Positions 1 to 8,997 are shown, counted from the first letter of the stretch. The stretch: 64,000 nucleotides of DNA from Kordiimonas gwangyangensis DSM 19435 = JCM 12864 (GCF_000375545.1 NZ_AQXF01000005.1:21547-85546); one strand, 5' to 3'. Notes: generated by a model from the sequence alone, not told the origin. Numbers and translations are program-made.

Positions 1-504
1 CAGCCGGTCGGCGAACCAGGGAGCACTGACGACCGTCGTGTCAAAAGTATCGCCCAACCGGCGCATGTACCGCCAGAACCAGGCAAAGAGCCAATCTACA
101 TGTTGAGGTTTGAGAATATTTTCCAGCAACAGCTGCGGGTATGAAGAAACCGGATCCTGGTGGATGAAGAACGACTTAACGGCGTCTCCCTGCCACCGGG
201 AAACCGCGCGACCGCCAAGCCAGGGAGAAGAGCCCTCTACAATTTGTGGTTTTTCAGAGTTCAAAACCTCATGGATGGCGCGGTAATTGTTGAAGAAGTG
301 GTAGCGCCTGTCGACGGGAATTGGGGGAGACTTCAGCCAAATAATCGTACCATGTTCACGTTGTTCGCGACGGTCCTCTGTCCCCGGGGCCACAATGACG
401 GTCTTGACCCCGAGATGATGGCTGACTTGCAACTTTTGTTGAATATAGGTTTTTACGCCACCACCGTGATCACTGTAAAACTCGGCAACATCTAATAATT
501 TCAT
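1..504 (-). CDS. Glycosyltransferase family 4, N-terminal part (runs off left edge)
   Basis: Reading the minus strand from the ATG at 504 gives an open frame of 168 codons to the window edge. It begins MKLLDVAEFYSDHGGGVKTY, the usual opening of GT4 (GT-B fold) glycosyltransferases: a first beta strand, then the glycine-rich loop GGGVKTYI that lies over the donor site. Later segments (VKTVIVAPG, PQIVEGSSPW) fit the N-terminal Rossmann half. The nucleotide-sugar-binding C-terminal half with its E-x7-E motif is outside the window. The ATG lies 17 bp after the stop of the upstream GT4 gene at 522, so the two are probably one transcription unit, likely acting on a cell-surface glycan or glycolipid. 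Donor and acceptor cannot be read from sequence. Confidence 0.8.
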   Translation of the reverse strand, partial: MKLLDVAEFYSDHGGGVKTYIQQKLQVSHHLGVKTVIVAPGTEDRREQREHGTIIWLKSPPIPVDRRYHFFNNYRAIHEVLNSEKPQIVEGSSPWLGGRAVSRWQGDAVKSFFIHQDPVSSYPQLLLENILKPQHVDWLFAWFWRYMRRLGDTFDTTVVSAPWFADRL

Positions 505-521
505 CGTTCGCCCTTATGTCT

Positions 522-1760
522 TTAAAGGATGTTGGTTTGTCCCGCTTTGCCCACTAGTGAACGTTGGTAATGGCTGAGCACCTCCAGCAAAATATTGTCC
601 CAGTGGAATTGCCGGCTACGCCCCACGCTTGCCGCGGAGAAGGCACTCCGCAAACCGGGGTTTGTAATCAGTTCTTCAAGGTGTTGCTCCATCGCGGCCG
701 CGTCATCAGGCGGCGCAAGGAAGCCGGTTTCGGCATGCTGCACCAGAAAACGGCTCCCGGTCGCATCTACACAAACCTGGGGCACACCCGATGCCATTGC
801 CTCAAGTGTTACGTTGCCAAAAGCTTCGGTTCTGGAAGGATTGAAGAAAATGTCTGACGACGCATATGCGCGGGCAAGCTCTGTACCTGTCAGAAAGCCC
901 AAAAACTTTGCGTCAGGCAGTCTCTGCTGGAACCATTTTCTCGCCGGGCCGTCACCGACCACCATGACATGCGGTGTAATGCCTTTGCTCCGCAGCAAAT
1001 TAATCGTCGCAACGAATTGCTCCAGGCCCTTCTCCAGAACTAGTCTGCCGACAAAGCTGATAACAACATCCTGCTTTTCAAATCCGAGCGTTTCGCGCCA
1101 CGCCAGATTACGCCGTGTCGGGTTGAAAAGTTTATCGTCAACACCCCTGCTCCATTTTTTTATGGGAACAGTCACGCCGGTTTCCCGCATGGTGTTTTCC
1201 ATGCACGGCGTCGGCACATAGATCTCGTCACACTGGTTGTAGACCTTGTTAATTTTGGTACTGAGATACCGCTCCAGCGCACCCAGCCGGTAATAGCGAA
1301 GGTAGGTGTCGAACCGCGTGTGGACGGAGGCAACCGTCACCAGGCCACGCTTCCTGCCGTATTTGACCGCGCCCCTGCATAATGGATCAGGCGCGGAGAT
1401 ATGGATGATGTTTGGCTTGAATGCGTCAAGGTCGCGCTGAATATATCGCGGCAAACCAAGAGCTATCCGGTATTCGGTACGGAACGGTACGGGAATAGAC
1501 GGCGCACTTATGAGTGTCCCCGCCGGCGGAAAAGCAGGATCCTCCACGGTAGGAGAATACACACGGACTTGTGCTCCTTGAGTTTCGAGAAACGCAACAA
1601 GCTTGTTCAACGCCTGGTTGGCGCCGTCTTTTACATAGTTGTAATTACCCGAGAACAAGGCGACACGCAGCTTACTGGCGCTAGGTAGCGCAGCCCTGCT
1701 TGGTGCAATGGCGGGGAGCTTTTCAATTTTTCCGTTAAAATTCACTGTCTCGTCGTTCAT
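522..1760 (-). CDS. Glycosyltransferase family 4 (MgtA/PimB-like)
   Basis: This 412-aa GT-B glycosyltransferase has an N-terminal donor-proximal loop (LFSGNYNYVKDGANQALNKL, about residues 35-54), the acceptor-half signature HISAPDPLCRGAVKYGRKR, and the C-terminal segment FVGRLVLEKGLE that opens the donor-binding domain. The family E-x7-E motif is at E312-E320 (TEAFGNVTLEAMASG). It resembles bacterial GDP-mannose-dependent alpha-mannosyltransferases and sulfoquinovosyl/diacylglycerol transferases, but the substrate is not determined. No transmembrane segment is evident, so it probably works at the cytoplasmic membrane face. The first 25 residues are poorly conserved-looking and the true start may be further in. 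The partial GT4 gene follows at 17 bp in the same direction. An inositol-phosphate cassette lies 3 kb away, so a glycosylated inositol lipid is possible but unproven. Confidence 0.85.
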   Translation of the reverse strand: MNDETVNFNGKIEKLPAIAPSRAALPSASKLRVALFSGNYNYVKDGANQALNKLVAFLETQGAQVRVYSPTVEDPAFPPAGTLISAPSIPVPFRTEYRIALGLPRYIQRDLDAFKPNIIHISAPDPLCRGAVKYGRKRGLVTVASVHTRFDTYLRYYRLGALERYLSTKINKVYNQCDEIYVPTPCMENTMRETGVTVPIKKWSRGVDDKLFNPTRRNLAWRETLGFEKQDVVISFVGRLVLEKGLEQFVATINLLRSKGITPHVMVVGDGPARKWFQQRLPDAKFLGFLTGTELARAYASSDIFFNPSRTEAFGNVTLEAMASGVPQVCVDATGSRFLVQHAETGFLAPPDDAAAMEQHLEELITNPGLRSAFSAASVGRSRQFHWDNILLEVLSHYQRSLVGKAGQTNIL

Positions 1761-1881
1761 GGCAACTTCAACCTAAGTCTCATTGTTTTTGGTTTCCAAG
1801 CCTCGGGAAACGGCCGGGCCGGATCTGTTTTCGCCTGATAAAACGTTTGAATCTGCGCGGTCATTTGAACGAGAAGGCGAG

Positions 1882-1913
1882 GCCGGGCAGTGGTGGGAGC
1901 GCCACTGCCCGGC
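1882..1913 (-). terminator. 12-bp stem-loop after the TonB receptor gene
   Basis: GCCGGGCAGTGG (1882-1893) pairs perfectly with CCACTGCCCGGC (1902-1913) around an 8-nt loop, 26 nt beyond the stop of the minus-strand receptor gene. There is no clean T-run after it on either strand, so it may be a Rho-assisted terminator or an mRNA 3'-end stabiliser. Confidence 0.55.
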
Positions 1914-1939
1914 AAGTTCGAGAGTCTTTCAGGGTAACT

Positions 1940-4315
1940 CTAGAACTCGAATGCAAGACCGAATTGCGGTATAATTCCCATGCCTTCGGTACCGACCAAC
2001 CCGTCGATTTCACTGAAGTCGACGTCGTCGATGTTGCTGCGGTTCAGCGCGTTTACGATGTCGAGGAACGCTCTCACCCGAACACCGCCGATCTGGGTTT
2101 GGTAGTCAGCCCTGAAGTTCAGTGTGGAGAAATAGGCGTTCCGGCCAAAGTATGAGTCCGTAATCTCCCGCGAATACCGCAACAGGCCAGATTCAGGGAT
2201 AACATCTTCATGAATGATGTAAGCTTCGCTCGGGCGGCCAGAGGCGATCTGATACTGCAAACCGAACGACCAGTTTTCATTCAGCTCATAATTCAGGGTA
2301 ATATTGCCAAGGTGCGGCCTGTTGAACTTCGACGGGTGGTATCCGTTGCCATCGCCATCATCAATTTTGGTCTTGTTGTAGCTATAGCGCGCGGAGGCTG
2401 ACCAACGGTCCGAGAAATCCTTGCGGACAACCCAGTCAAAACCTGCGGCCCACCCCTTTCCGCTGTTGAACAAGCGGCCAGATACCCGGTCGCCGTCCGG
2501 TATAAGCTTATCCATATCCTGATAGTATGCCTCGATTTGCATCGAGTAATTATTACCCAGGTAATAATCGAGCCCTGTGCTGAATTGGAGCGTGCGCTCA
2601 TGGTCCAGATCCACGTTGGCGGGGTCCGCTGCAATTTCCAGCATGCTCGGCGCCTGGTAATAGAGGCCGCCCGTCATATTAACACGGGCCCGCTCATTCA
2701 CCTGCCAATCCACCTGCAATCTTGGCGAGACGGTTGTTGACGACAGCAAGTCGTCATACTCCAACCGCACGCCCGGTGTCACAGTAACGCTGCCATAGTC
2801 AAACGATTGATCCACATAAGCCGCACCACGGATACCGCTCTTCTTGAAAGCGGAGTTATACAGCTCAGGTGTCAGCAGGATGTACTTCTGATCCTCTGAC
2901 GGACGGTAATCGTCCGTGTCGTAGACATACTGGACATAATCCCTGCTCAGACTTTGACGATAATCGGTAGAGATCTGCGTAAGCCTCAAACCCGCCTGGA
3001 AGCGACCGAACCGGTTGTCTTGCGAATAGTCACTCCGCCAGCCGAATTCCTTCTCATCTTCACGCGATGAGATAATGCGCTCTTCAACAGGGATAGCGTC
3101 GGGGTCCTTGGGTGAATCGCTAAGCTCAGGGTAAGCTTCCCCTTGGTACGTATTTTCCTTGCCAAACCGGTAATACACCGTGTTGCGCCATTCGCCGGTG
3201 TCCCCGACAAGCTGTTCGAGGGTGACCCCGAGCGCGCCTGCATCCTGTTTGCTTTCAAATAGCATGTAGTCGAGCGGTGCTTCAGCTTCCACGACATGGG
3301 AGGTATCCCGAGTGTTTTTCTCCGGCGCAAAGATACCAATCACCTTCAATTTGGTGTCTTCGTCAATGCGGGTCACAGTTTTCAGCAACACGTCGGTCAT
3401 CACCGGACGGCCAACATCCTTGGCACCAATCAGGTCAAGCAACCGCCCAAAGTCATAGTGCCGCACCGACAGCAGCATGCTTGTGTTTTCATCGATACCG
3501 CTCGGGCCGTCATACAGAAGCTCGGCCCCTGCCAGATCGACCTTACCGCTTACAAAGGGTGTGTCGCGGTTACCTTCGGCCAATTTAAGTTTCAACAGCG
3601 AACCGTTGAGGCCGCCGTAAGCCGCGCCCCAGCCACCGGGTATGAACTCGGCCTGCCCCACCACGTTTTGACCGAAAATCGAATAGCGCCCGCCATTGGC
3701 AACCTCATCTTCTTCACCGATAGAGTTGTCGAAATGGGTGGTGCGGCCAAACGGGATATCATCAACCAAGATGATATTGTCTTTTGGGCCTCGGCCACGC
3801 ACCGAAAAGCTGGAAAACGCGCCTGTCGCATTCACGCCAGGCAAAGCATTCAGACCGCGGAAAATATCGCCCGCCGTGCCCGGCGCCCGGCGAATTTCCT
3901 CACGGCTAAGAGTGCGGCTTGTAATGGAGCCCTGACGCGATGTTGCGATAGGGCTTCCCACTACGTTGATCTCTTCAATGTCGTCCAAAGGGCGCAGCGC
4001 AAAATCCACAATCGTACCTTTATCTGCAAACAGGTCGACGTTGTTTTCGCGCGCTGACTGATAGCCGCCGCTTTCTACGGTTACCGTCACCAGCCCACTT
4101 GAGTTGGTACTGACGGAAAAATTACCTTGTTCGTCGGCAAGGGTTGAAGCAATCACCTCACCTTGTCTGTCGGTAACTGTAACCGTGGCGCCAGCCGCTG
4201 GCCTCTTGGTTTCCGCGTTGATAATGCGTCCGGATATCCTGCTCTCTTGTGCGATAGCGACAGTCGAAACGGCTGTGGTTAACGCAGCTGCAAGTAGGTA
4301 GTTTAGCGAAGACAT
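1940..4315 (-). CDS. TonB-dependent receptor with carboxypeptidase-regulatory-like N-terminal domain
   Basis: This 791-aa outer-membrane protein starts with a signal peptide (MSSLNYLLAAALTTAVSTVAIAQ). A beta-sandwich CarboxypepD-regulatory-like domain follows (about 25-110, RISGRIINAETKRPAAGATVTV), then the plug (about 115-240, VVGSPIATSRQG ... FSVRGRGPKDNIILVDDIPFG) and a 22-strand barrel ending in FGLAFEF with a C-terminal phenylalanine. It imports a ligand with energy from TonB-ExbBD. The CarbopepD domain is common in SusC-like and oar-like receptors, but no SusD partner is present. The start is supported by AGGAT 7 nt before the ATG. It lies between the glycosyltransferases and the divergent inositol-phosphate nucleotidyltransferase, with no dedicated sigma/anti-sigma pair. 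The ligand is unknown. Confidence 0.88.
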   Translation of the reverse strand: MSSLNYLLAAALTTAVSTVAIAQESRISGRIINAETKRPAAGATVTVTDRQGEVIASTLADEQGNFSVSTNSSGLVTVTVESGGYQSARENNVDLFADKGTIVDFALRPLDDIEEINVVGSPIATSRQGSITSRTLSREEIRRAPGTAGDIFRGLNALPGVNATGAFSSFSVRGRGPKDNIILVDDIPFGRTTHFDNSIGEEDEVANGGRYSIFGQNVVGQAEFIPGGWGAAYGGLNGSLLKLKLAEGNRDTPFVSGKVDLAGAELLYDGPSGIDENTSMLLSVRHYDFGRLLDLIGAKDVGRPVMTDVLLKTVTRIDEDTKLKVIGIFAPEKNTRDTSHVVEAEAPLDYMLFESKQDAGALGVTLEQLVGDTGEWRNTVYYRFGKENTYQGEAYPELSDSPKDPDAIPVEERIISSREDEKEFGWRSDYSQDNRFGRFQAGLRLTQISTDYRQSLSRDYVQYVYDTDDYRPSEDQKYILLTPELYNSAFKKSGIRGAAYVDQSFDYGSVTVTPGVRLEYDDLLSSTTVSPRLQVDWQVNERARVNMTGGLYYQAPSMLEIAADPANVDLDHERTLQFSTGLDYYLGNNYSMQIEAYYQDMDKLIPDGDRVSGRLFNSGKGWAAGFDWVVRKDFSDRWSASARYSYNKTKIDDGDGNGYHPSKFNRPHLGNITLNYELNENWSFGLQYQIASGRPSEAYIIHEDVIPESGLLRYSREITDSYFGRNAYFSTLNFRADYQTQIGGVRVRAFLDIVNALNRSNIDDVDFSEIDGLVGTEGMGIIPQFGLAFEF

Positions 4316-4628
4316 AAATGATCCTGTCGTTTTGCCATTCTGGGTTGCGAGTTACTTCTGCTGGACAAACGAAGGATGGGGGAGATCGCCTCCATATTTT
4401 TGGGGTTGGCACTCAAAAAAATCTGCCGGAATTAAAATTGAGTGATTTTCCCACCCACTGCATGGAGGTGCATTACTAGTCATTCCGTTGACCCCGCATA
4501 GTGGATCAGGAAACCTTCCCGTTTCTGGGGTGGCTTTCCCATGACCAGCGCGGTCCTTCTTTCATAACAAACCCGAAGCGATGAAAGCGGATGAAGCGGC
4601 AGCTCGAAGCTTCAGTGGAATATATAAT
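4316..4628. other. Divergent intergenic region
   Basis: About 310 bp separates the starts of the minus-strand TonB receptor and the plus-strand nucleotidyltransferase and must carry both promoters. I see no convincing palindrome or RNA structure. An in-frame upstream ATG at 4581 exists but has a poorer SD context and an unconserved-looking N-terminus. Confidence 0.4.
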
Positions 4629-5354
4629 ATGACGACAGACCTTTTAATTGTCGCCGCTGGCATGGGCTCAAGGCTCAAGGCCAAAGGCATTCTCAAACCA
4701 CTGGTAAGTCTGGCAGGCGTCCCGCTGATAGAACGGGCCATAGAAACGGCCTGCGCTGCGGGAATAACAAATATTACTGTCGTGACAGGGTACCAGCACC
4801 GCGTGCTTGAAGAGTTTCTCAGTGAACTATCAAACCGTAGGGGATGGACTATCCGGACCATTTTCAACCCGGACTTTATGTATGCAAACGGCCTCTCCGT
4901 ATTGAAAGCGGCGCCGCTACTGGGTGATCGCTTCTGTCTGACGATGTGTGATCACCTTGTAGAGCCGAGCTTATATCATCGGCTTCTGGCACAGCCGCTC
5001 GGCCCTCACGAAGTTGCTTTAGGGGTGGACAGGCGCTTGGCCAACCCGTTCGTCGATCTGAACGACGTTACGAAGGTAAGGCTGGCTGGCAAAAAAATCC
5101 GTAATATCGGCAAAGACATTGCAATGTACAATGCGTTCGACACCGGTGTGTTTCACGCAAATGCAAGCTTGTTCGACGCGATAGCGAGAAGCCTGAATGA
5201 CAGCGGGGATTGTTCAATCTCTGGCGGCATGAAACTGTTGGCTGCTGAAGGCAAGGCCATTGGTGTAGACATTGGTGATAGCCAGTGGATTGATGTCGAT
5301 TGCCCCGAAATGTACGAGCTTGCGTCAAACTGGCTTGCAACTACCGCACTTTAA
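4629..5354 (+). CDS. Nucleotidyltransferase (probable inositol-1-phosphate/sugar-phosphate type)
   Basis: The 241-aa product has the GT-A-like NTP-transferase signature LIVAAGMGSRLKAKGILKPL at residues 5-24 and LSVLKAAPLLGDRFCLTMCDHLV further in (D of MCDH is a likely metal ligand). It ends with DSQWIDVDCPEMYELA, which resembles CTP:inositol-1-phosphate cytidylyltransferase domains (IPCT) of di-inositol-phosphate synthases and related NTP_transf_3 enzymes. The ATG at 4629 is preferred to 4581 because family members begin just before the AAGxGxRL loop. Its 3' end overlaps the convergent flippase gene by 14 bp. With inositol-3-phosphate synthase and a CDP-alcohol phosphotransferase next door, the simplest inference is activation of inositol phosphate as CDP-inositol. 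A sugar-phosphate substrate cannot be excluded. Confidence 0.75.
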   Translation: MTTDLLIVAAGMGSRLKAKGILKPLVSLAGVPLIERAIETACAAGITNITVVTGYQHRVLEEFLSELSNRRGWTIRTIFNPDFMYANGLSVLKAAPLLGDRFCLTMCDHLVEPSLYHRLLAQPLGPHEVALGVDRRLANPFVDLNDVTKVRLAGKKIRNIGKDIAMYNAFDTGVFHANASLFDAIARSLNDSGDCSISGGMKLLAAEGKAIGVDIGDSQWIDVDCPEMYELASNWLATTAL

Positions 5355-6801
5355 GCTGCGCCCAGATTGCCCTGTCCTGTTTTGTAATGGCGATTTTGCT
5401 AATGGCCCACAGATACAAAGCGACAGAGAGAATGATACTGCCCAATATCGCTGAAGATGCCTGAAAATTCATTTGCCCCTGAAGCATGACCAGGAGCGCC
5501 AGGAGGCAGACCGCTATTATGAAGGGCGGCAGATAAGCCACATCGACGATAGATATGCCCAAGTATTTTCTGAGACTTACAAGCTTTGCGGCAGCAAAAA
5601 ACACCATCGCAATCAAAAAGCCCAGCGCGGCTCCCTCTGCCCCCCAGTGCGCACCCAAATAGTAAACTGCGACTATTTCTATACCAAGCACTGCCATCAC
5701 CAGCCGGGGCGGCACTGCAGGCTTTGCGTATTGCAGCGCAATTTCGGAAAGAGCGAAGCTGCCATCAAACAGTTCCGCAACCAGAAGGCACGCCAAAACC
5801 AGGCCGCCAACTGCAAACCCGTCTCCAAAAAGCCCCAACAATTCATCCGAAAAAGCCACAAAGGGTACTGTCAGCGCGAGCTGCAATATAAATACCCAAC
5901 GGCAAAGGCCCGCCAGTTTGGCTTGGGTCGTGCGCACTTCACCCGCGTAATGCAGTTTGGCAAGCACAGGCGACATCATTGGCTCGAACAGTTGATGGAT
6001 TTTATGCGGCACCGTTACAATTTGCTGCGCGATATAATAAACGCCCGTCGCCTGATGGCCCGCCACCAGCGACAGGAGCAGTATATCCAGCCGCCTGAGC
6101 ATTATGACCCCCAGCTCGGTCATTCCCATGGGAAAGCTTCGGCGCACCACCAAGCCGGCGAGCTTTTTATTGACCGGTACTGCCAGCATCGCCCGCATGG
6201 AGTAAGCGGCTGATATCCCAAATCCAAGGCCGGTCGCTGCCGCTAACATGGAAATCGCATATGCCAGCAGCAAGCCTTCCGCCTTGTAGCCAATAAAATG
6301 AAGGGCGACGGCCGCAAACAAAAAGCTCCACGGTTCAAGAACGCAACGGGCCAATACTTCAAACCGGATGATGCGTTTGAAGCGAATGGCTCCCCCTGCC
6401 ACTTCTGCGAATATCAGAGAGGGCACCACAAGCAGCAATAATACTGGCATGTCCACGTCGGGAAACAGCAGTGGCCACACCAGATACAGCGCACCGGACA
6501 TGGACAGTGCAAGCAAAAGGGATACACCCAATGCACATTTGATAATCTGCAGCTGTTTCGTCGTATCCGCGCTTTCACTGAGCAGGTGCGGCAGGCTTCG
6601 CTTCAAACCCAAGGTACCGACTGCGGCCAGTATCTCGACGATTGCCGCGACCTGCCCCAGAATGCCGACAGGTTCCGCGCCGTACAGTGTGCCGGCAATC
6701 ACCATCAACACCAGGCGTGCGATCAACCGGCTACCAAAACCTCCGAGAGAAGCGGCCGCGCCCCGCAAGATATCCCGGATATCCTCCAACGACTGCATCA
6801 T
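5341..6801 (-). CDS. Wzx/MATE-like lipid-linked oligosaccharide flippase
   Basis: This 486-aa polytopic protein has about 12-14 hydrophobic segments spaced as in the polysaccharide-transporter/MVF superfamily (for example LIARLVLMVIAGTLYGAEPVGILG, then LLLSLVAGHQATGVYYIAQQIV in the middle, then a C-terminal hydrophobic pair). It would move a lipid-linked head group or oligosaccharide across the inner membrane. The start ATG overlaps the stop of the CDP-alcohol phosphotransferase by 4 nt (ATGA), which implies translational coupling. Its 3' end overlaps the convergent nucleotidyltransferase. The cargo is not known. Its place between inositol-phosphate activation and transfer genes suggests an inositol-containing lipid or a related glycolipid. 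Confidence 0.8.
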   Translation of the reverse strand: MMQSLEDIRDILRGAAASLGGFGSRLIARLVLMVIAGTLYGAEPVGILGQVAAIVEILAAVGTLGLKRSLPHLLSESADTTKQLQIIKCALGVSLLLALSMSGALYLVWPLLFPDVDMPVLLLLVVPSLIFAEVAGGAIRFKRIIRFEVLARCVLEPWSFLFAAVALHFIGYKAEGLLLAYAISMLAAATGLGFGISAAYSMRAMLAVPVNKKLAGLVVRRSFPMGMTELGVIMLRRLDILLLSLVAGHQATGVYYIAQQIVTVPHKIHQLFEPMMSPVLAKLHYAGEVRTTQAKLAGLCRWVFILQLALTVPFVAFSDELLGLFGDGFAVGGLVLACLLVAELFDGSFALSEIALQYAKPAVPPRLVMAVLGIEIVAVYYLGAHWGAEGAALGFLIAMVFFAAAKLVSLRKYLGISIVDVAYLPPFIIAVCLLALLVMLQGQMNFQASSAILGSIILSVALYLWAISKIAITKQDRAIWAQLKVR

Positions 6802-7670
6802 GGATCAGGGGAGGCCGAAAGACGGGCGGAAAGCGACGATTCCTGACACCGCTCGGCAAAGAGCAAGCCAAGCATCACCGCATTGAACACTGTTAATTCG
6901 AACATGAAATACAGCGCGGGCTTACCCATGTACGCGAAAATAAATATGAGGAAGGTTCGGTTGTTGGCGTTCAATATGGCCCATGCACGAACCATAGGCG
7001 CTGTGCCTCGGATAATCTCACGGGCATCATCTTTTTTCTGTGCCACCAACGCATCGTCCAGCCCATAGTCGCCGCCAGAAACCAGTTTCTGAGCGAAGTC
7101 GTAAATCGTCGCCAATACCGATTTCCTGCCTCGAACATGAAGCAAACCGCCTTGCATTTGCCCACGATCCAACTGTTTCAGGCGGCGCTGATACTTCTGA
7201 CGTCGCTCTTCGTACCCAGCGGCCTGAACCGCGTGCGAAAGACCAGCGGCAAGAACCAACCACCAGGAGGACAAACCACGCCCTGTTTCCATAAGATGGA
7301 GCGCGAAGACAATATAGACCGCCCCGAACACCAGATGGTCACAAACACCATCAATTATGCGGCCAAAGGCGCTTGCTTTTCCGGTCGCCCGGGCAAGACG
7401 GCCATCCGCGCCATCAAGGATGTGCCAGCCGATCATCAATGCAAAACCTGCAAGAACGAACTGCGGCTGCGGCAAATGGTAATAGCAATACGCAGCGGCC
7501 AGGCCACAAAACAGACCGGCGAGCGAAATCGCATTCGGGCTCACTCCCACCTTCAAACTCATTGAAACCACCACGTTCGCGAGGCGGTGAATACAATAGT
7601 AGTTTGAGGCCTCCTCTATCTCGACGGGCCGCCCATACTGCGGTGTTGAGTGTGCATCTTCCGAAAGCAT
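6798..7670 (-). CDS. CDP-alcohol phosphatidyltransferase family membrane enzyme
   Basis: The 290-aa protein contains the complete family motif D-x2-DG-x2-AR-x8-G-x3-D-x3-D, read as DGADGRLAR followed by GRIIDGVCD at about residues 85-111. The aspartates bind the two metals and the CDP-linked substrate. About six hydrophobic helices surround the motif. A charged insert of roughly 60 residues (RRQKYQRRLKQLDRGQMQGG and onward) lies between helix pairs and is longer than in PgsA or PssA. GGAC stands 7 nt before the ATG. It shares a 4-nt overlap with the flippase and follows inositol-3-phosphate synthase. It may join inositol phosphate to CDP-diacylglycerol, or CDP-inositol to another acceptor. 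The nearby nucleotidyltransferase favours the second. Confidence 0.82.
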   Translation of the reverse strand: MLSEDAHSTPQYGRPVEIEEASNYYCIHRLANVVVSMSLKVGVSPNAISLAGLFCGLAAAYCYYHLPQPQFVLAGFALMIGWHILDGADGRLARATGKASAFGRIIDGVCDHLVFGAVYIVFALHLMETGRGLSSWWLVLAAGLSHAVQAAGYEERRQKYQRRLKQLDRGQMQGGLLHVRGRKSVLATIYDFAQKLVSGGDYGLDDALVAQKKDDAREIIRGTAPMVRAWAILNANNRTFLIFIFAYMGKPALYFMFELTVFNAVMLGLLFAERCQESSLSARLSASPDP

Positions 7671-7705
7671 GAAATTGTCCTAGATCATTCAACGGCATCA
7701 CGAAA

Positions 7706-7758
7706 TGCCCACAGCCTACCTAACACCCAGGGAGGAAGGCCCAGGGAGGCTGTGGGCA
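7706..7758 (-). terminator. 12-bp stem-loop between inositol synthase and CDP-alcohol transferase
   Basis: TGCCCACAGCCT (7706-7717) and AGGCTGTGGGCA (7747-7758) form a perfect 12-bp stem with a 29-nt loop. On the minus strand it is followed by ATTTCG, a weak T-tract. It may partly terminate or process the synthase message before the downstream genes. Confidence 0.5.
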
Positions 7759-7771
7759 CACGGCCGCAAAC

Positions 7772-8932
7772 CTAACCCGCCAATGCGCTTGAAACATCAG
7801 TGTCGAAAGCCAGCGTTTCGACATGAATTCCCGCAATAAAGGCTTCGGTCATCAGTCGCGCCAATTCATCCGTGTGTTGTATCGGGGGGTGTTTGCAGAA
7901 GAAAGCCGAAGGTCCTTCAATAACCCCGCCCTGACCGCGATCCAGAGCGACCTTCGCGCAGCGTACGGAATCGATAGCTACCCCTGCAGAGTTCGGGGAG
8001 TCTTCTACCGAAAGTCTCAGTTCGAGATTCATCGGCACGTCGCCGAACAGGCGACCCTCCATTCGAATGAAACAGACCTTATTGTCGTTCTGCCAGGCAA
8101 CATAGTCGCTTGGGCCGACATGAATATTTTCTTCGCTAAGCCTCTCGGCAGCGGCCGACTGAACGGCCTCGGTTTTTGATTTCTTTTTGGATGCCAGCCG
8201 GCTCTGGTCTTTCATGTTCAGGAAGTCGGTATTGCCGCCAGTGTTGAGTTGATATGTTCTGTCAAGCGCGACACCGCGTTTTGCAAACAAATCCGTCAGC
8301 ACGCGGTGCACAATCGTCGCACCCACTTGCGCCTTGATATCGTCCCCAATGATCGGAATGCCCGCATCTTCAAAACGCCCCGCCCACACGGGATCGCTGG
8401 CAATGAAAACAGGGATATTATTGACGAAGGCAACACCAGCCTCGAGCGCACATTCAGCGTAGAACTCTGTCGCTTTCTGGCTTCCGACCGGTAGGTAGTT
8501 CATCATCACATCTACCTCGGCTGCCCCGAGATGGGCCACCACATTCTCTTTCGTCGGCTCCGGTGCCTGAGAGGGGATAAAGCGTCGCCCTTCCGGATAA
8601 TCCCGCATGTGATCGGAATAACCATCCAGAACCTGACCCATCTGAACAATCACGTTTTGCTGGGGAATGTCGGGGAAAAAGACTGTCGTACAGTTTGGCG
8701 CTGCAAACAAAGCGTCCGCCACATCCTTGCCCACCTTACGGTCATCAATATCGTACGCTGCAACGATTTTAATGTCTGACGGTTTGTAGCCGCCAATCTC
8801 TCTGTGCATTAACCCAGATGCATCCGTTTCGCGATCAGACGCGTAATAGTAAATGCCTTGGATAAGTGAACTCGCACAGTTACCCAAGCCAACTATGGCT
8901 ACGTTGATCGGCCTTTTATTGTTTGCAGTCAT
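7772..8932 (-). CDS. ino1: Inositol-3-phosphate synthase (myo-inositol-1-phosphate synthase)
   Basis: This 386-aa NAD-dependent enzyme converts D-glucose 6-phosphate to 1D-myo-inositol 3-phosphate. The N-terminal Rossmann loop is VAIVGLGNCASSLIQGI (residues about 11-27). The family signatures NYLPVGS, NNIPVFIASDP, GDDIKAQVGAT and NTGGNTDFLNM are all present, the last two forming the active-site and tetramer core. Length matches the short actinobacterial/archaeal-type class rather than the roughly 530-aa eukaryotic class. GGAG stands 7 nt before the ATG. It is the first gene of the minus-strand group that continues into the CDP-alcohol transferase and flippase. This makes inositol phosphate the probable precursor of the cassette. 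Confidence 0.92.
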   Translation of the reverse strand: MTANNKRPINVAIVGLGNCASSLIQGIYYYASDRETDASGLMHREIGGYKPSDIKIVAAYDIDDRKVGKDVADALFAAPNCTTVFFPDIPQQNVIVQMGQVLDGYSDHMRDYPEGRRFIPSQAPEPTKENVVAHLGAAEVDVMMNYLPVGSQKATEFYAECALEAGVAFVNNIPVFIASDPVWAGRFEDAGIPIIGDDIKAQVGATIVHRVLTDLFAKRGVALDRTYQLNTGGNTDFLNMKDQSRLASKKKSKTEAVQSAAAERLSEENIHVGPSDYVAWQNDNKVCFIRMEGRLFGDVPMNLELRLSVEDSPNSAGVAIDSVRCAKVALDRGQGGVIEGPSAFFCKHPPIQHTDELARLMTEAFIAGIHVETLAFDTDVSSALAG

Positions 8933-8955
8933 AGAGTTACTCCAAGTGGTGGTTA

Positions 8956-8997
8956 ATGCGTTGGATAGGAAGCATTCGTTGATGCGTTAGATAGGAA
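8956..8997. repeat. Two 16-bp direct repeats between inositol synthase and ECF sigma genes
   Basis: ATGCGTTGGATAGGAA at 8956-8971 recurs as ATGCGTTAGATAGGAA at 8982-8997 (15 of 16 identical, 26 bp start to start). They lie in the divergent promoter region of the inositol synthase (start 8932) and sigma factor (start 9119), so they may be a two-site operator. Confidence 0.6.
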
